The position numbers and the translations under genes were made by a program. Below the pieces are notes generated by a model. That model did no database searches, had not been told where the DNA came from, and was given only the letters and a program-made list of their open reading frames with translations. Shown here piece after piece: positions 1-10,960 of a DNA stretch of 64,000 bases. Origin of the DNA: Trichobilharzia szidati (taxonomy: Eukaryota; Platyhelminthes; Trematoda; Strigeidida; Schistosomatidae); contig OX235275.1 of assembly GCA_944472155.2 (NCBI GenBank), forward strand, positions 57,615,228-57,679,227. The letters are read 5' to 3'. The first letter of the stretch is position 1; every line of letters begins with the position of its first letter.

Positions 1-305
1 TTCCGGTTACAAGGCAAGCTCGTATACCATTCAGCCACTGGGACCCGACCCAATGGTCAGCCCATGAATTCTAACTCCTACCAATTCGTGATTTAGCTTG
101 ACCCCGACCATTGTCGTTGGTGGGACATCCATCCACACACTTGACATCTAATTAGACCTCACTGGTCACGACTTCTCACTAGAACTCCAGGTAACACTAT
201 CCTATAGCAACTTACTAGCGAGCATCAGAATTATTTTCTATAGTTTGGTTTGTAAGGGTTTGCTATGTTTTTACGAGTTGATCACAGATTGATATCAGTT
301 GGGGG
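1..305 (-). repeat. Sm-alpha-like SINE, minus copy (tail-to-head junction)
   Basis: Read on the minus strand, 305-234 matches the 3' tail of the neighbouring plus copy and 233-1 matches its 5' and tRNA-like part. The tRNA-like stretch lies at about 1-50 and is cut by the window edge before box B. A tail followed directly by a head is the junction expected if units once stood in tandem, as in the Sm-alpha satellite. The family assignment rests on my memory of Sm-alpha (about 330 bases, Pol III boxes, hammerhead) and was not checked by search. Confidence 0.6.
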
Positions 306-578
306 TCGCGCTAAATCACTAATCGGTAGAAGTTAGAATTCATGAGCCGACCATTGGTTTGGGTCCCAGTGGTTGAATGGTATACGAGCCAGCTTGCCTT
401 GTAACCGGAAGGTCCTGGGTTCGAATCCCAGTGGGTGCGTACTGCCAATTATTCCCAAACTAGGATGAAACAGCAGCTCTCCAGTACTCCCTGGTTTTCA
501 ATGGTTCTCTAACTGATATCAATCCGTGATCAACTCGTAAAAACATAATTAAACCTTACAAACCAAACTATGGAAAAA
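306..578 (+). repeat. Sm-alpha-like SINE, plus copy with perfect B box
   Basis: A tRNA-like Pol III promoter is visible: an A-box-like stretch at 369-387 and an exact B box GGTTCGAATCC at 418-428. Downstream at 435-492 is a decayed hammerhead. GTACTG (440-445) can pair with CAGTAC (482-487), and the stem II remnant, GAAAC and short stem III are recognisable, but the CTGANGA core has mutated. The tail 510-578 is the reverse complement of 234-305, so the two copies form an inverted pair. Confidence 0.7.
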
Positions 579-1388
579 CCTTGAAATGTCTCGACGACGA
601 GAAGATTTCATTCGCTATTGCGTCTTCGTTTGTTTGAAACGCAATATACAACTGTAATTACTTGAAATGACTACCAATCATTTTTCCGTTAAGAAAGAAA
701 TCCAGAATTAAGGCATTTTGAACACACACACCGTTTTTTTCACTTTGCTTGTTGCCATCATTTAAAGCTGCCTCCACTATTTGCCATCTAAAAGTTTGCG
801 ATAACATGTGTGCAGCGAATGAATGCGTTAGTAGCCATTCAACAATTTTTCCCGGTTATATGTGTTTGTTAACCGTAACTTTTAGTGAAACATGTTACTG
901 AGAAGTAAGTTCTGCTGAAAGTGTGGGATCAGTTTTTGAACTGTTGTTGAAATAGTGACAGTTAAGGATCCAAGCTTTTAGTATATTGTCAATAATTTAA
1001 ATGAGAAATCTACTTCGCGTTGTTCCTTTGCCTCGTGCACACAACCATTCAGATCTTGTTCCCTATTTATTTACTTTATTGAGTGAACCGATTGCTTTAT
1101 TTGATCCGTGACGTAACAATTATTACTCCCTCTGACCTACCATCATTTTTGACGGATAAGTATACATTGTTTTCGATACTCGGGTTCTCATTGATACATG
1201 AGACTTTCAGCTTCAAGTGAACTTGATAGATATAGTTAGCCATTATCAGAAACCAGGGAGTATGACAGTGTTTGTCCTTTCATGATAATTTAGCTAATTA
1301 CACAACTTGCCTTCCCTTGAATGTGTCCATCGGTGTCTAAAAAAATCTACCAAGCTGCAATTTATACGTCTGTTACTGCTTGGTGTTC

Positions 1389-1407
1389 ACATATATATAT
1401 ATATATA
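1389..1407. repeat. AT dinucleotide microsatellite
   Basis: A short uninterrupted run of AT dinucleotides, one of several in the window. Confidence 0.9.
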
Positions 1408-1436
1408 GTTTGCGACTCTTCAGCAGCTCACTCCCT

Positions 1437-1690
1437 TAACCTCATCTGTCAGGGATCGAACCCAAGGTCATAGATCATTCAGCCACGGAGTACCGATTCA
1501 GTCACCTATCAATTCTGACTTTTACCTATTCGCTGTTTTAGTATAACAACCAGTCAATGTCATCCGTGGTGAGTATTTTGCCTCACACCTGACCTAGTGG
1601 AATCCAGTGGTTACGAGTTCTCGTGACAGGATCTCAGGCAACATCATCTTATAGCATGTCACTAGAGAGTCGCAGAATAGCTATTGGGAG
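1437..1690 (-). repeat. Sm-alpha-like SINE, minus, degenerate
   Basis: On the minus strand the order is the family 5' part (1690-1520), an A-box-like stretch and a B-box-like GGTTCGATCCC at about 1449-1459. The hammerhead part is unrecognisable. The same copy occurs in X2 at 46000-46245, so it predates the X duplication. Confidence 0.6.
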
Positions 1691-1724
1691 TTAGTTTTTA
1701 AAGATTCTATTCTGTACAGGGTTC

Positions 1725-1920
1725 CGCATTCGGATATTAGCGGTTAATGCGTCTCAGTACATAAAAGTTATGCTAACATTGTCGTGTAACCGGAAGTTTC
1801 AAGGTTCAAACCCCAGGGGACGTAATGCGGAAGTGTGCCGAAGGGGGACAAAAAACCCAACCGGTACAAATATGAAGCTATGGTTATCGTTATGGCTATC
1901 ACTTTGATGTAAATATAGTG
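1725..1920 (+). repeat. Sm-alpha-like SINE, plus, degenerate
   Basis: A tRNA-like head ends in a mutated B box near 1800-1818. After it come remnants of the hammerhead region and family tail. Its partner in X2 (46290-46560) is better preserved and has an exact B box. Confidence 0.55.
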
Positions 1921-2035
1921 GAACCTTCATGATTTTGGCTAATGGACTTTCAAGAATTTTAAAATATAATTCTGATAAGAGCGGGGAAATAAATGGTTAA
2001 GTCTTTGAGAGTCTTCACTCAACTGTAATACATAG

Positions 2036-2094
2036 TATAATAATAATAATTATAATTATTATAATTATAATTATAATTATAATAATAATACCTT
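2036..2094. repeat. AT-only simple repeat
   Basis: A run of AAT and TAATTAT units that is nearly self-complementary. It may be a decayed retroelement tail or microsatellite expansion. It is absent at the corresponding place in X2. Confidence 0.85.
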
Positions 2095-2494
2095 AATACA
2101 TAGTATCACTTAATCCATCCCTGTATTCATTAACCGAAGAATTAATATAATTGTGGACTCGTCTTTCAAAGTCTGTCGGCAGACTCTAGGTACTGCCCCT
2201 TTGATCTAACTGAAATATACTGAAGGCATGTTGAGATAATAGTGTAAAGTAATAATAATCTTTCAGTTGAACGGTTGTCTGAATTCACTTTCTGTTGTAT
2301 CTCAAGGAAATGGCATTCACAATTTGCAGGTCATCAATTTCAATTTCTTTCTCCATCCTCAACGCAGTACTTGATAGAATTTCACCGCCAGTAGAACAAT
2401 AAGCTTGACATATATAATTACATGTTGATGATTCGTTATGTGTAAGATTAAAATTCAAGCTTGAGCTCCAACTTATCACTAGTGATGGTATCTC

Positions 2495-2640
2495 TTTTAC
2501 AGTGTGGGATCACTAGCCTCATCTTAAAACCTGGCTTACTACTGACTAAGTGAGGTTGAAGAGTGCGTCCTCTGGGAATGGAATCCAAGGCCAAGTTCGT
2601 GATTGAATCTACGGTGTTATTGTTTTAGACAATTTATGAA
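2495..2640 (-). repeat. RTE-tailed SINE fragment, minus, degenerate
   Basis: On the minus strand it reads like the 50098-50327 SINE family: a decayed tRNA-like head around 2580-2620, then the block corresponding to GAGGCTAGCAACCCC near 2500-2520. The 3' tail is missing. The orthologous copy in X2 is at 47050-47200. A further scrap of the same family (GTTGCTAGCCTCATG) lies at about 3090-3110. Confidence 0.5.
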
Positions 2641-3179
2641 TCTGATGCATGTTTGTGCGCTGCATGAATAACTGCCATATTCTTCAGTCGGTAAACATTA
2701 CGTGATTGCGTTGAATTTAAAATACTTATGAGGATATTTTATAAGAAAATATTGACTTCATAGGATGAAGCGCCAGTCCTTGAATCCATCGCCATCCAGT
2801 TAACACCATACTCGTAACTGGAAAGATAAGAACACTTGTGAAAACAACACGAGTCGTAGTACTCATCGTGATGAGGCACAGTAGAATTAGAATAGATTGA
2901 ATCACACTTTGATTAAGACTATGTCAATAGAACTAAGTGATGTACCTCTCAAGGTTCATGGAGAATTAATCACTTCAGACGTCATAGTTAATCTTTCTTA
3001 AAGACAATCACAATTCCGTAATTTATACGGTCACTTCTATATTTTTGATGTGTTTTTAAGTTTCTGTAATGATTGGTTTGATTTCCCGGGGTTGCGTTGC
3101 TAGCCTCATGCACAATCTATCCTCACATTCGGGCACAGGACAGCCTTGTAATCTAGTAGACTGGACAATAATTCAGTTT

Positions 3180-4430
3180 CACCACTCAGCAAATGAAGGG
3201 AACAAACTAGAGAAAGCACGTTCAGTGCTGTCATCAGAGCAATGTTAAAGGCATTATGTAGCCGAAATCCTTTATGGAATAGCACCTGAAGTCTGTGAAA
3301 GTGATGCTGAAAGAAATCTATGTAGCCATTTTAGGAAGAAAGGAGAGATGAGACAAGGAATGGCTTCCTACAGAAATTTAGGAGGAAATAGAGGATAGGG
3401 TGCGGTGAAACGATGGTGACCCACTATAGGGATGAAAAATAGCAGGAGAAGCTGAGTTCAGTGCAGAACGCACTGAATAAAATAGTGACAAAGAGTTTGA
3501 AGAAAGGCAAAGACAATGTAATGATACATTAGAAATTCACGAAGAAGTGGTCTCCGGTGAAAGAGATCTCAGATACACAGATATCTATCCAGGGAAAGAT
3601 GGAGCAAATAAAAGGGGATGAAGAAAACCCAATTATTAAGACAAGGAGCAAAGAACGCTATGGACTGACCACTTCAAAGGACTTCTGATATGATCACCAC
3701 CTGAAGTGTGTCCAGTACTCTCACAAACAGCCACAGGACTGCCAGTGGGCGCTTATCCTCAAACAAAAGCAGGAGTTTTAAATGTTACTGAAACACCGTC
3801 GGGAAGAATGCAGGACTAGATGGTTTCTCTCCCAAAGCATTGACATAGGATCCACAGATATAAGTGGATACGGTGACATCACCGCTGCAAATTATTTGTA
3901 AGGACGTAAAGCTACCTACTGACTGGGAGAATTGCTATGTTGTCCATCTACGAATGAAGGACTACTTAGTCCTCAACAAGAACTCGTGCAGAACCATGCT
4001 GTTTTCTACACGAAGCAAAGTACTGATTCACAGTTCAATGGAGAGAATAAAAAATGGACTGGATGCAAGTCTTCTGATGGAACAAGCCGGATCTATGAAA
4101 AGCAAGTCATGATCAGATCAATTGGTCAGACTGCGCATCTTCCCCGGACAGTGCATAGAATGGTGTTTGCATCTCTGTCTCGATATCTTGACAGCCTTGA
4201 TCTCGAAATAATTAACACTGCTACATCAACACTACGGAGTTCCTTAAAAATGACCAACCTCAGTTGCAATGGTACATTTCAAGTGGTCTAGAGAACAGTT
4301 TGAATACAAGGCAGGAATAATAATTCCATACTTAATACTATTACTTACGATATCCTCGATTCTTGTGGACTAGATTATTCGTCAGGCCGTCTGGAGTGAG
4401 AAAATAACGATACGGCGGGCCGGTTTGATT
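3180..4430 (+). pseudogene. RTE-clade LINE reverse transcriptase, heavily decayed
   Basis: Pieces of an RTE-type ORF2 can be followed through several frames. A stretch near 3600-3690 resembles the region upstream of the RT domain. Around 3864-4112 the pieces DTVTSPLQIICKDVKLPTDW and KVLIHSSMERIKNGLDASLL fit the RTE pattern of a target-helix segment followed by a leucine-rich ILERIK block and QAG. Many stops and frameshifts rule out function. The parallel remnant in X2 (47750-49460) runs further toward the C-terminus. Assignment is from recalled family motifs and is secure at the level of non-LTR RT, less so for subfamily. Confidence 0.65.
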
Positions 4431-4734
4431 CAATTAGGCTATCTCAAGTAAGTCAAATTTTGTATATCACTGAAGACTTCGCTTCCGAACGAGCAAACTA
4501 ACCCCCTCACTAGATAGTTACATTACTTGGATTTAACTTGCGACCCGTTTACTGGTTTATTTGAGTGTATTCTGCTAATCCTATCACCTTTCGAAAAAGA
4601 TTTCCTTTGTCTGAACATTTAACTTGTCCATTTTATGGTTGGAGACGATTGACCAAACTCTAATGAAAAGTTCATGCATTTAATCCCCTAAATGAACTTG
4701 AATAAAGCAAGAACAACAGTGGTTTGTGCAGAAT

Positions 4735-6110
4735 AATATGGATCCACCATTGTTTATTTCGTTGGCTTCTCATCAGCTCATCAGCTGCTTACAGTCTAAA
4801 TAAATTGTGAGGTTAGTGTACAGAAAAGTTCTAACATACTTGCAAACTTTTCATGATTTCAGTTGACAGACGGTTCCGCAACTAGTGAACAGTGTTCAGA
4901 AAATTGTGCTTATATAGTTTTTACACAGGCAGTTCAAGTTAAAACAAAATAAATGTATGCATAGAGTGGTTAAGTTTACGTAACAGAGACGAGAGATGCG
5001 TAAGATGCTGAGTGGCTAATAAACTGGGTAACAATTTACTGAGTTCAATTCATATCATACAAATAAGAGGGAGGCAAAATACACTATATCAAAGAGGTGA
5101 GGTTAAAGCCAAAGTTTACGTAATCAAATGGAACAAAGAATGAAGAAATCCAATTACCATGACAAGGAAAGACTAAAAACTGCTTCTTTCTGTACACATA
5201 AATCTGGTTTGAAGAGTTTGAGGAGAATCGAGCTCCTTTGTCTATTCATAATTTTGCGATTTCCATCTCATGACCCTTATCGAGATGTCTAGTAATAGCG
5301 CTATTATAAGATTTTGTTCTTTTGGGACGTAGACTTTTTGCCACATTTTCTTGAAATTGAGGTGTGCCTTTCTTTCTGTTCTTCCAATGTAACTGCTCTC
5401 ACAGATACACGTAAATTCGTATACATAGTTGGAGTTAACGTGAGTAGGGTATCTGTCGAATTTTGACTGTATTAAACAGCATGTCTTTCGATGGACAAGG
5501 ACCAACTTAGCTGAAAGATAGGCTCTGGCAAGTGACGTACTCAGTCTTCTGTTGATTTGTGCTGCAATATTTTCACCTTTACAATCTAGTTGAATGAAGA
5601 CAGGTTTTTTTTCAACTGTGATTTCTTTGATATTTGAGCCTTCACATCTTCCATAAAAAGCGACAAGCTTAGATTTGAACCAGATCTTCTTGTCCTTCTG
5701 TTGCCTTCATCGTTTAATAAAAGCTGAACTAGTCGGTTCGAAAGCATTTCGTCGGAGTGTATTGGTGTCAGTGAATTCAACAAAGTTTCTACATAATCTG
5801 ATTTGTTCAAGACTACTGCTCTGTTACCATTAATCGATACTGCAATGTTCTTTAAAGCTGTTATTTCTGTTTCCGATAAGCTGTTTCTTCATGTCTTCTT
5901 GTGCTTCAATATCAGGGCATATTGTGCTCTGACTTGTTCCGTAGTGTTCTTGTCTATTTCACTTAATGCTACTTCTATAGTAGGAGTTACTTCTTCAGGT
6001 CTTAACAGCCATACTGAAATTTATTACTTTTTCAGTTGCTGTTATTTCAACAAAACTTAAGGCTCTCGTAGAGAGGTTAATTACCCACTTTGTTTTTTAA
6101 CGATGGTTGA
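4735..6110 (-). pseudogene. Penelope-like element fragment (GIY-YIG), minus
   Basis: The minus-strand ORF at 5505-5242 contains NYVYEFTCICESSYIGRTER, the signature of the PLE GIY-YIG endonuclease: hydrophobic residues, a CxC pair, then SYIGRT. Upstream on the minus strand (6110-5510), frameshifted segments fit the linker between RT and endonuclease. The N-terminal RT palm motifs are missing. About 450 bases past the endonuclease, at 4784-4750, are two CTGATGA sequences followed by a GAAAT, possibly a decayed hammerhead. Its sequence differs from the two plus-strand PLEs next door, so it is a separate family. Confidence 0.75.
4750..4784 (-). ncRNA. Possible hammerhead remnant of a PLE
   Basis: On the minus strand there are two overlapping-range copies of CTGATGA (4784-4778 and 4776-4770), then a nine-base stretch and GAAAT. 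No convincing stem III or stem I is visible. The position downstream of a PLE endonuclease is where hammerheads occur in this element class. Weak call. Confidence 0.25.
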
Positions 6111-6129
6111 TAGTATTTCGTTGATGAAT

Positions 6130-6470
6130 TCTTTCACTTGGGTTCTAGTGGGAAGTTGTGACCAGTAGGCTGCAGCAAGTCGGGTGTGACAACAAATACT
6201 CGCCACCAATGACATCGGTTGGCGTAGCGCTTTGTCTTGAGTCGGCAGGAGTTAGAATTCATGAGCTGGCCACTGGATTGGGTCCAAGTGGTTAAATAGT
6301 CACGAGCTCACTGGCCTTGTAATCAGATGGTCCTGGGTTCAAACCCCGTGGTGTGGGTGCGTACTAGGTACACGAAACAAACAGCTGTCCATTATTCCCA
6401 GGTTTTCAAATTGTTCTCTTCACAATGAAATCCTGTAGGTAATCAGTCGAATCCCCACAAACACGAACTT
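6130..6470 (+). repeat. Sm-alpha-like SINE, plus, near full length
   Basis: This copy includes the family 5' part (6150-6280), an A-box-like stretch near 6290-6310, a B box variant GGTTCAAACCC near 6337-6347, and a hammerhead remnant at 6356-6400 that keeps GAAAC, ACAGCTGTCC and a damaged stem I. The CTGANGA core is gone. The tail runs to about 6470. Confidence 0.65.
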
Positions 6471-6719
6471 GAATATTTCTCTTTCATCAACTTATTGAAC
6501 ATTTGAGTATTTCTGGATTTGTTGAATGTAGATGCATGTGACGTTTTCGATGTTGTTCAGCCTCATGTCTGATCACAGTTAGTATACTGATAATTCTGTG
6601 AATCTCTTCCCTTGAACAAAATCTACTAAGGTGTTCTCTCGCTATTTTTTACCTTTCTTGCTGTAACTGGAACGTGTATACGAAGATATTCAGGAATAAT
6701 TCGATAGACAGAAAGACGG

Positions 6720-7385
6720 GATTGCTACGGGCTCTCCCTTTGGCCCACCTTTTGCAGATGGCTTCGTGGCCAGCCCGGAAAATGGCATCTTAAAATCAAC
6801 AATGGAGAAATTGCTGTTGTCGAATTGACAAGAAGAGATGACGGAGCTCTGATAAGATTTATCCATAGAAAACCAACATGGAATGGCGAACTGAAAAACT
6901 TTTGCAGTTGGATACCTATCAGCCGTAAAAGAGCTCTCATCATCTCGCTGGCTGACTGTACCAGAAGACTTTTTAGAGATGAATGTTTAGACGAAGAACT
7001 TCTCAAAAGCAACCTGGTTCACAATGGATGCCCACAGCGTTTCGTCGTGAACAACATGAAACCAAAGCCAAAAAGAGAAGAATACACTTCAGTGGCAGAG
7101 AAAACACTTGATTTGAATCCGGAATTCAGGGGAGACGTAACAGCATATATCCTTAAATTGAGAATCTTTAATTCCCAGAAGAAGACTTTTCCGGCAGCAA
7201 CTCTAAGAATGATATTCTCTAGCCGCCCACTACTTCAAAGCAACGGGAAAGACAGACTTCCACATATAACCAGTTCAATGTGCATATATCAGTTCACCTT
7301 CTCTCCTGGAGCTAGGTACATAAGTCGTTCTATGCGGGTCTTATCAAAACGTGTTAGAGAACATCATCCAGCATGGCTACAATGA
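6720..7385 (+). pseudogene. Penelope-like element: RT end plus GIY-YIG
   Basis: At 6720-6810 a frame reads ATGSPFGPPFADGFVAS, a mutated form of the PLE RT block MGSPLGPxLADFF. The following catalytic YxDD segment is deleted. From 6825 an open frame of 186 codons covers the end of RT (TRRDDGALIRFIHRKPTWNG), the linker (a KPKPKREE stretch), FPAATLRMIFSSRPLL, and a GIY-YIG endonuclease (MCIYQFTFSPGARYISRSMR) ending in REHHPAWLQ. CxC has become FSP and YIGR has become YISR, so the nuclease is probably dead. The same family recurs at 25890-26430 and 41405-42060. Confidence 0.85.
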
Positions 7386-7940
7386 CGAGGCACTGTTTCA
7401 ATCAGAAGCGCAATAAATGAACACCTCGACCATATATGTCACAGAATCTCAACTGCATGCATGCATCGAAAAACTGGAGGTATATGTTCAAAACAAACCA
7501 GTCCAGCCTTTACAACTACCATGGACCTAGTTCGTTATGTTCCCTTATCCTTCAGTTTTTTGCTTTGTTTTGTTCTCTGTGTGTAATTTTCTCTTTTTGT
7601 CTCCATTCAATTCATCCCATTTTTTTCAGTTATAAAATCAGTTATTTTAAGTTTGTTTCCATGCTCCTCCTGATCACACTTTTAATCTATGTGGAAGAAC
7701 CATTTTACAATTATATTCAAATCCTGTGTAATTTTTTGTCTCTATGCCTCTTGTAATCTATATTCACACCTCCTAACTTACATTTCAAGTTGAAAAATTT
7801 GATTTCACTTTGTTTCCATGCTCATTATGTTCACACCTGCAACTCGTTCTATCCGTGCGCAACTTTTGTCTCTAAGCCTCTTGCGATTAATATCAAGTTG
7901 AAAATAATTGTCACCTTTTATTCGCCTTTGAAATTATTAT
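7386..7940 (+). repeat. 3' tail of the preceding Penelope-like element
   Basis: This T-rich non-coding tract is repeated at 27723-28180 and 42010-42440, each time downstream of the same PLE family, so it is that family's 3' region. It holds several variants of a TTCCATGCTC...CACACC...CCTGTGTAA pattern, suggesting internal subrepeats. Here it is cut short at about 7940 by the next PLE. Confidence 0.75.
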
Positions 7941-7971
7941 TTCTAAACTTGTCAAACATTATTTTGCACAT

Positions 7972-8975
7972 GTTGCTTCCCATTTTAGCAGATTTCTTCC
8001 TAAGTAAACTACAAAACGAACCTTTGAACAACCGTATCAGGAAGCCCTCGTTTTATCGCCAGTTCGTGGATGACACCTTTATTCTTTTTGAAAATGATCC
8101 GGATAGGAGTACAATAATAACTAAATTCAATGAAGTACATTCGGCTATGAAGTTCACATGAAAAGCAGAATCTTGAAACAGAATCGCCTTCCTGAATGTC
8201 CTCATTATAAGAAGACCAGATGGTAGCATAAAAAGAAATTTTCACAGAAGAAGTACATGGACAGGACAATATAAACATTTACACAGCTTCGTTCCTCTCC
8301 AGCACAAAAGAAATTCAGTAAAGACCGTCAGTCACAGAGTTAGAGTTAATTGCTCAGAAGAAGTTATTGAAGATGAATTAAGCATTGTATATGATATTTT
8401 GATTGAAAAAAGCTATTCTGACAAATTGATCAAGAAACACATGACAAAGAAAGCAGAAAACGACTACTCACTATCCGTCAACAAGAAGTCTTTGTGCATA
8501 CGACTGAAATAATTACGAATAAATAAAGAAAACCAATTCAAAGGAGTCTTAATGCTGGCGAACTACACGTCTTATTCTCTACAGTACCCATAGTGATTGC
8601 CCGAATGAAAGATGAGGTACCTGGACTAGCCTCTTCCAGTTGTATCTGCCAATTCAACTGCGTTTGTGGTGAAGCGAGTTATATTGACCGTTGCTCTAGG
8701 AACATGATTTTTCGTGCTCGATAACATCTCCCAGTATGGCTAAGTAAGGCGTATTTAAACTATCAATAGTTCAAACCTGAGACAAAGGCAGCACTGAAGG
8801 ATCCTTCTTTATCATCTACCGGGTACCAAACAAATTACCAAAAACATCGAGGTATCACATGCTCCAAACAGCAGAGGCTATTGCGATTCATGTGATACAA
8901 CCAGTACCTTGGATGCAAAAGAAGCAAGTCCAGCCACTTCTTCTGCCCTGGCCGGCCTTCAGTAGAGACTATAAA
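7972..8975 (+). pseudogene. Penelope-like element with RT catalytic YxDD motif
   Basis: The fragment starts inside the RT (LPILADFFLSKL) and keeps QFVDDTFILFEND, the catalytic motif C block, at about 8060-8100. After a stop it continues in other frames with IAFLNVLI, DGSIKRNFHRRSTWTGQYKH and a C-terminal RT/linker section, then a poor GIY-YIG remnant near 8640-8730 (ICQFNCVCGEASYIDRC). At least five stops or frameshifts are present. Downstream, at 9149-9192, lies a well-formed hammerhead. Position and spacing suggest it belongs to this element. Confidence 0.8.
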
Positions 8976-9148
8976 TTCATGAATTTGTATCGTTATCTAT
9001 CCTAATTGCTTCTGACATTCAGTTTATTGTTATGTTGATTCTATTGAACTGTAATCTGCTGATATTATTGATTCGATGTAATTTAAACAGCATTAATGCT
9101 GTTCATAACACTGATTCATTCATTCACTACTACGTTTACATAACTGTA

Positions 9149-9192
9149 GAACCTGATGAAGGACAGGTTATCGAAAAGAATATTCTTTGTTC
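9149..9192 (+). ncRNA. Hammerhead ribozyme motif downstream of PLE
   Basis: Stem I is GAAC (9149-9152) with GTTC (9189-9192), extended beyond a small internal loop by ACTG (9143-9146) with CAGT (9194-9197). The core is an exact CTGATGA (9153-9159) and GAA (9173-9175). Stem III is AAGAAT/ATTCTT (9176-9187), palindromic and without a loop, as in retroelement hammerheads thought to act as dimers. Position 17 is T, which is allowed. Stem II (9160-9172) is the weak point: few pairs form next to the core. The two ribozymes in the 22151-22354 foldback share nearly the same sequence. Confidence 0.6.
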
Positions 9193-9195
9193 CCA

Positions 9196-9782
9196 GTAAC
9201 CATTCTTTTGAAAATAAATTAACTTATCAGTTGGAAGTGTCATTTTCAACTCACACTTGACTCCTTTCTCCATCGTTGTTGATGTTTCATCCCCTTCTAT
9301 ACTCCAGAAAATAAATATGGATATCTCCTCAAGTCTCACAGGCTTTAGTTCGAAGCTTTCTCTCCTTCCATAATTTTTTATGAATTTAATAAGAAATCTG
9401 TCCATTCTCCATTAGATTCCTTTCCGGTAATAATAATGTGTTTTGCATCTTATTTTCTAATAATAACTCCTTCACTCCTTGCATTTATAATAACTCACGA
9501 GCGGTTAACAGCTGATAAAGGGCCGTGAAATACAAAGAAAGGGAATCTTTTTACACACATTTTGATTTTGTTTGGGAACATTCCAAATCCATGGACTTGT
9601 GAGCAAATCACTTTCTAGTAATGGAAGTTTAGAGAAATACGAGGCTTCGCATTTATTTATTTATTTTTTTGAACAGACTCTCTGAAGACATTTTCTAGGC
9701 AATGGGGGATATTTATTTGTCTTATATTGTAAACCTGTGCGGTGAATTCATTAGCGCTGTCTCTAAGTGAGATGTCTTCATC
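9196..9782. other. Unassigned AT-rich spacer
   Basis: I see no gene, known repeat or strong secondary structure here. Short frames exist but do not resemble anything I recognise. Confidence 0.5.
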
Positions 9783-9826
9783 ATATGATATTATGATATT
9801 ATGATATTATTATCATTATTGTTTCA
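9783..9826. repeat. Microsatellite tail of a minus-strand RTE
   Basis: Tandem ATGATATT-like units stand immediately after the 3' end of the minus-strand RTE fragment. RTE-clade LINEs typically end in short tandem repeats rather than poly(A), so this is probably the element's own tail. Confidence 0.65.
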
Positions 9827-10960
9827 TTTAATTCCTAGAGGAACATAGGGCTTCGACCGTGCGTCTCCACTGCGTTCGGTTCTCTGCTAGAGTCTTCACC
9901 TGGCTCCAAGTCTGCCCACACGCTTTCATCTCCTCTTCACATGACCTCCTCCAAGTCACCCTTGCACTGACAACCCACTCGCCACTTCCCTTTCGATGTC
10001 CACCTAAACAATGGCTTGTCTAGTGAGTTCACTTGATGGTTTCCTCAGAGTATGGCCAATCCATCTCCATTTCTTCCTGCCTATTTGTTTTCACAATTGG
10101 TTCCTGTAGTGTTGGTTCGCTCCCAGAGATCTCTATTGCTGATCTTTTCTGGCCATCTGATCTTGAATATTAAGAGAGGACAACTGTTGATGAAGGTCTA
10201 TAGTTTGTTTGAGATGCTCTTTATGACGCGCCAAGTCTCTGATCCGTGTATAGTAGCACTGACTTCACATTGGAGTTGAAAATCCGGATCTTATTTTTGA
10301 TGCTGAGTGCTGTTTACCTCCACACAGTCTTGAGAGTAGTGAAAGCTTGTCTTGCTTTTCCGATTCTTGCTTTGATATCCTCGTCAGTTCCGCCTGCCTG
10401 TAGTTGAAACGATGCTTCCCAGGTAGGGTAGGTGAAGGAGGTTGTTTCTTTCAGGTTCCTTTTATTTATGCTGATTGTTGTCTGTTGTTGTTGTCGCTGT
10501 TGCTGTTGACCAGGAATCTTCATCACCTCTGTTTTCTCTATGTTCACTTGAAGCGCTATCTTCTCTGGATGCTTCTACTGCCAGTTTGTTAGTTTTTGCT
10601 TGCATCTCTTCCAGTTTGTGGGAAATCAGACATATATCATCGGCGAAGTCCAGATCCTCCAAGTATTTTATGTGAGTCCATTTTATGCCTGCTTCCTCAT
10701 TGCCCACTGTTTGTCACATTATCCAATCTACTGCAATCATTGGCGATAGTAGGCAGTCCGCCTTGTCTTACTCCTGTCCTCACTTCGAAGGATTCCGTAA
10801 GTTTCCCGTTGGGGATTACTTGGCATGCAGCATTGTCGTACAGCTGTTGGATGAGATGTATAATTGTCGGTGGCACTCCACAGAAGTGAAGCATTTGCCG
10901 AATCACCTCTCGATCGACGCTGTCGGAGGCCTCTTCAAAGTCTATGATGGGTAAATAATT
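9827..10960 (-). pseudogene. RTE-clade LINE, 5'-truncated, minus
   Basis: Reading from 10960 downward, minus-strand frames give VPPTIIHLIQQLYDNAACQV, a RT block ending VRTGVRQGG, and LEDLDFADDICLIS with an intact FADD catalytic motif at about 10620-10650. After a frameshift come GGTDEDIKARIGKARQAFTT and the C-terminal KIRIFNSNVKSVLLY segment near 10255-10300. The 3' end near 9830-9870 carries the GAAGCCCTATGTTCC tail shared with the SINEs. Frameshifts and lost segments show it is dead. The upstream half of the element is absent. Confidence 0.85.

Larger units (their letters stand above)
560..4430. repeat. Segmental repeat X, copy 1
   Basis: This block is collinear and in the same orientation with 44690-48930. 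Matching landmarks include the sequence around 600-700 (44710-44840), the SINE remnants at 1437-1920 (46000-46560), the stretch at 2240-2640 (46790-47200) and the decayed RTE at 3180-4430 (47750-48930). Homology to the X2 side stops near 4430. The next bases (4430-4700) instead resemble 55480-55720 inside Y3, which suggests the ancestral order X then Y. Outside the annotated mobile elements I see no gene in it. Confidence 0.8.

Noticed and set aside
7436..7756. Plus frame of 106 codons, hydrophobic
   Set aside because: It lies in the T-rich 3' tail of a PLE; the sister tails at 27745 and 42061 do not keep the frame.
7386..8170. CRISPR-like spaced repeats in the T-rich tract
   Set aside because: The repeated TTCCATGCTC pattern is irregular and belongs to a PLE tail in a eukaryotic genome.
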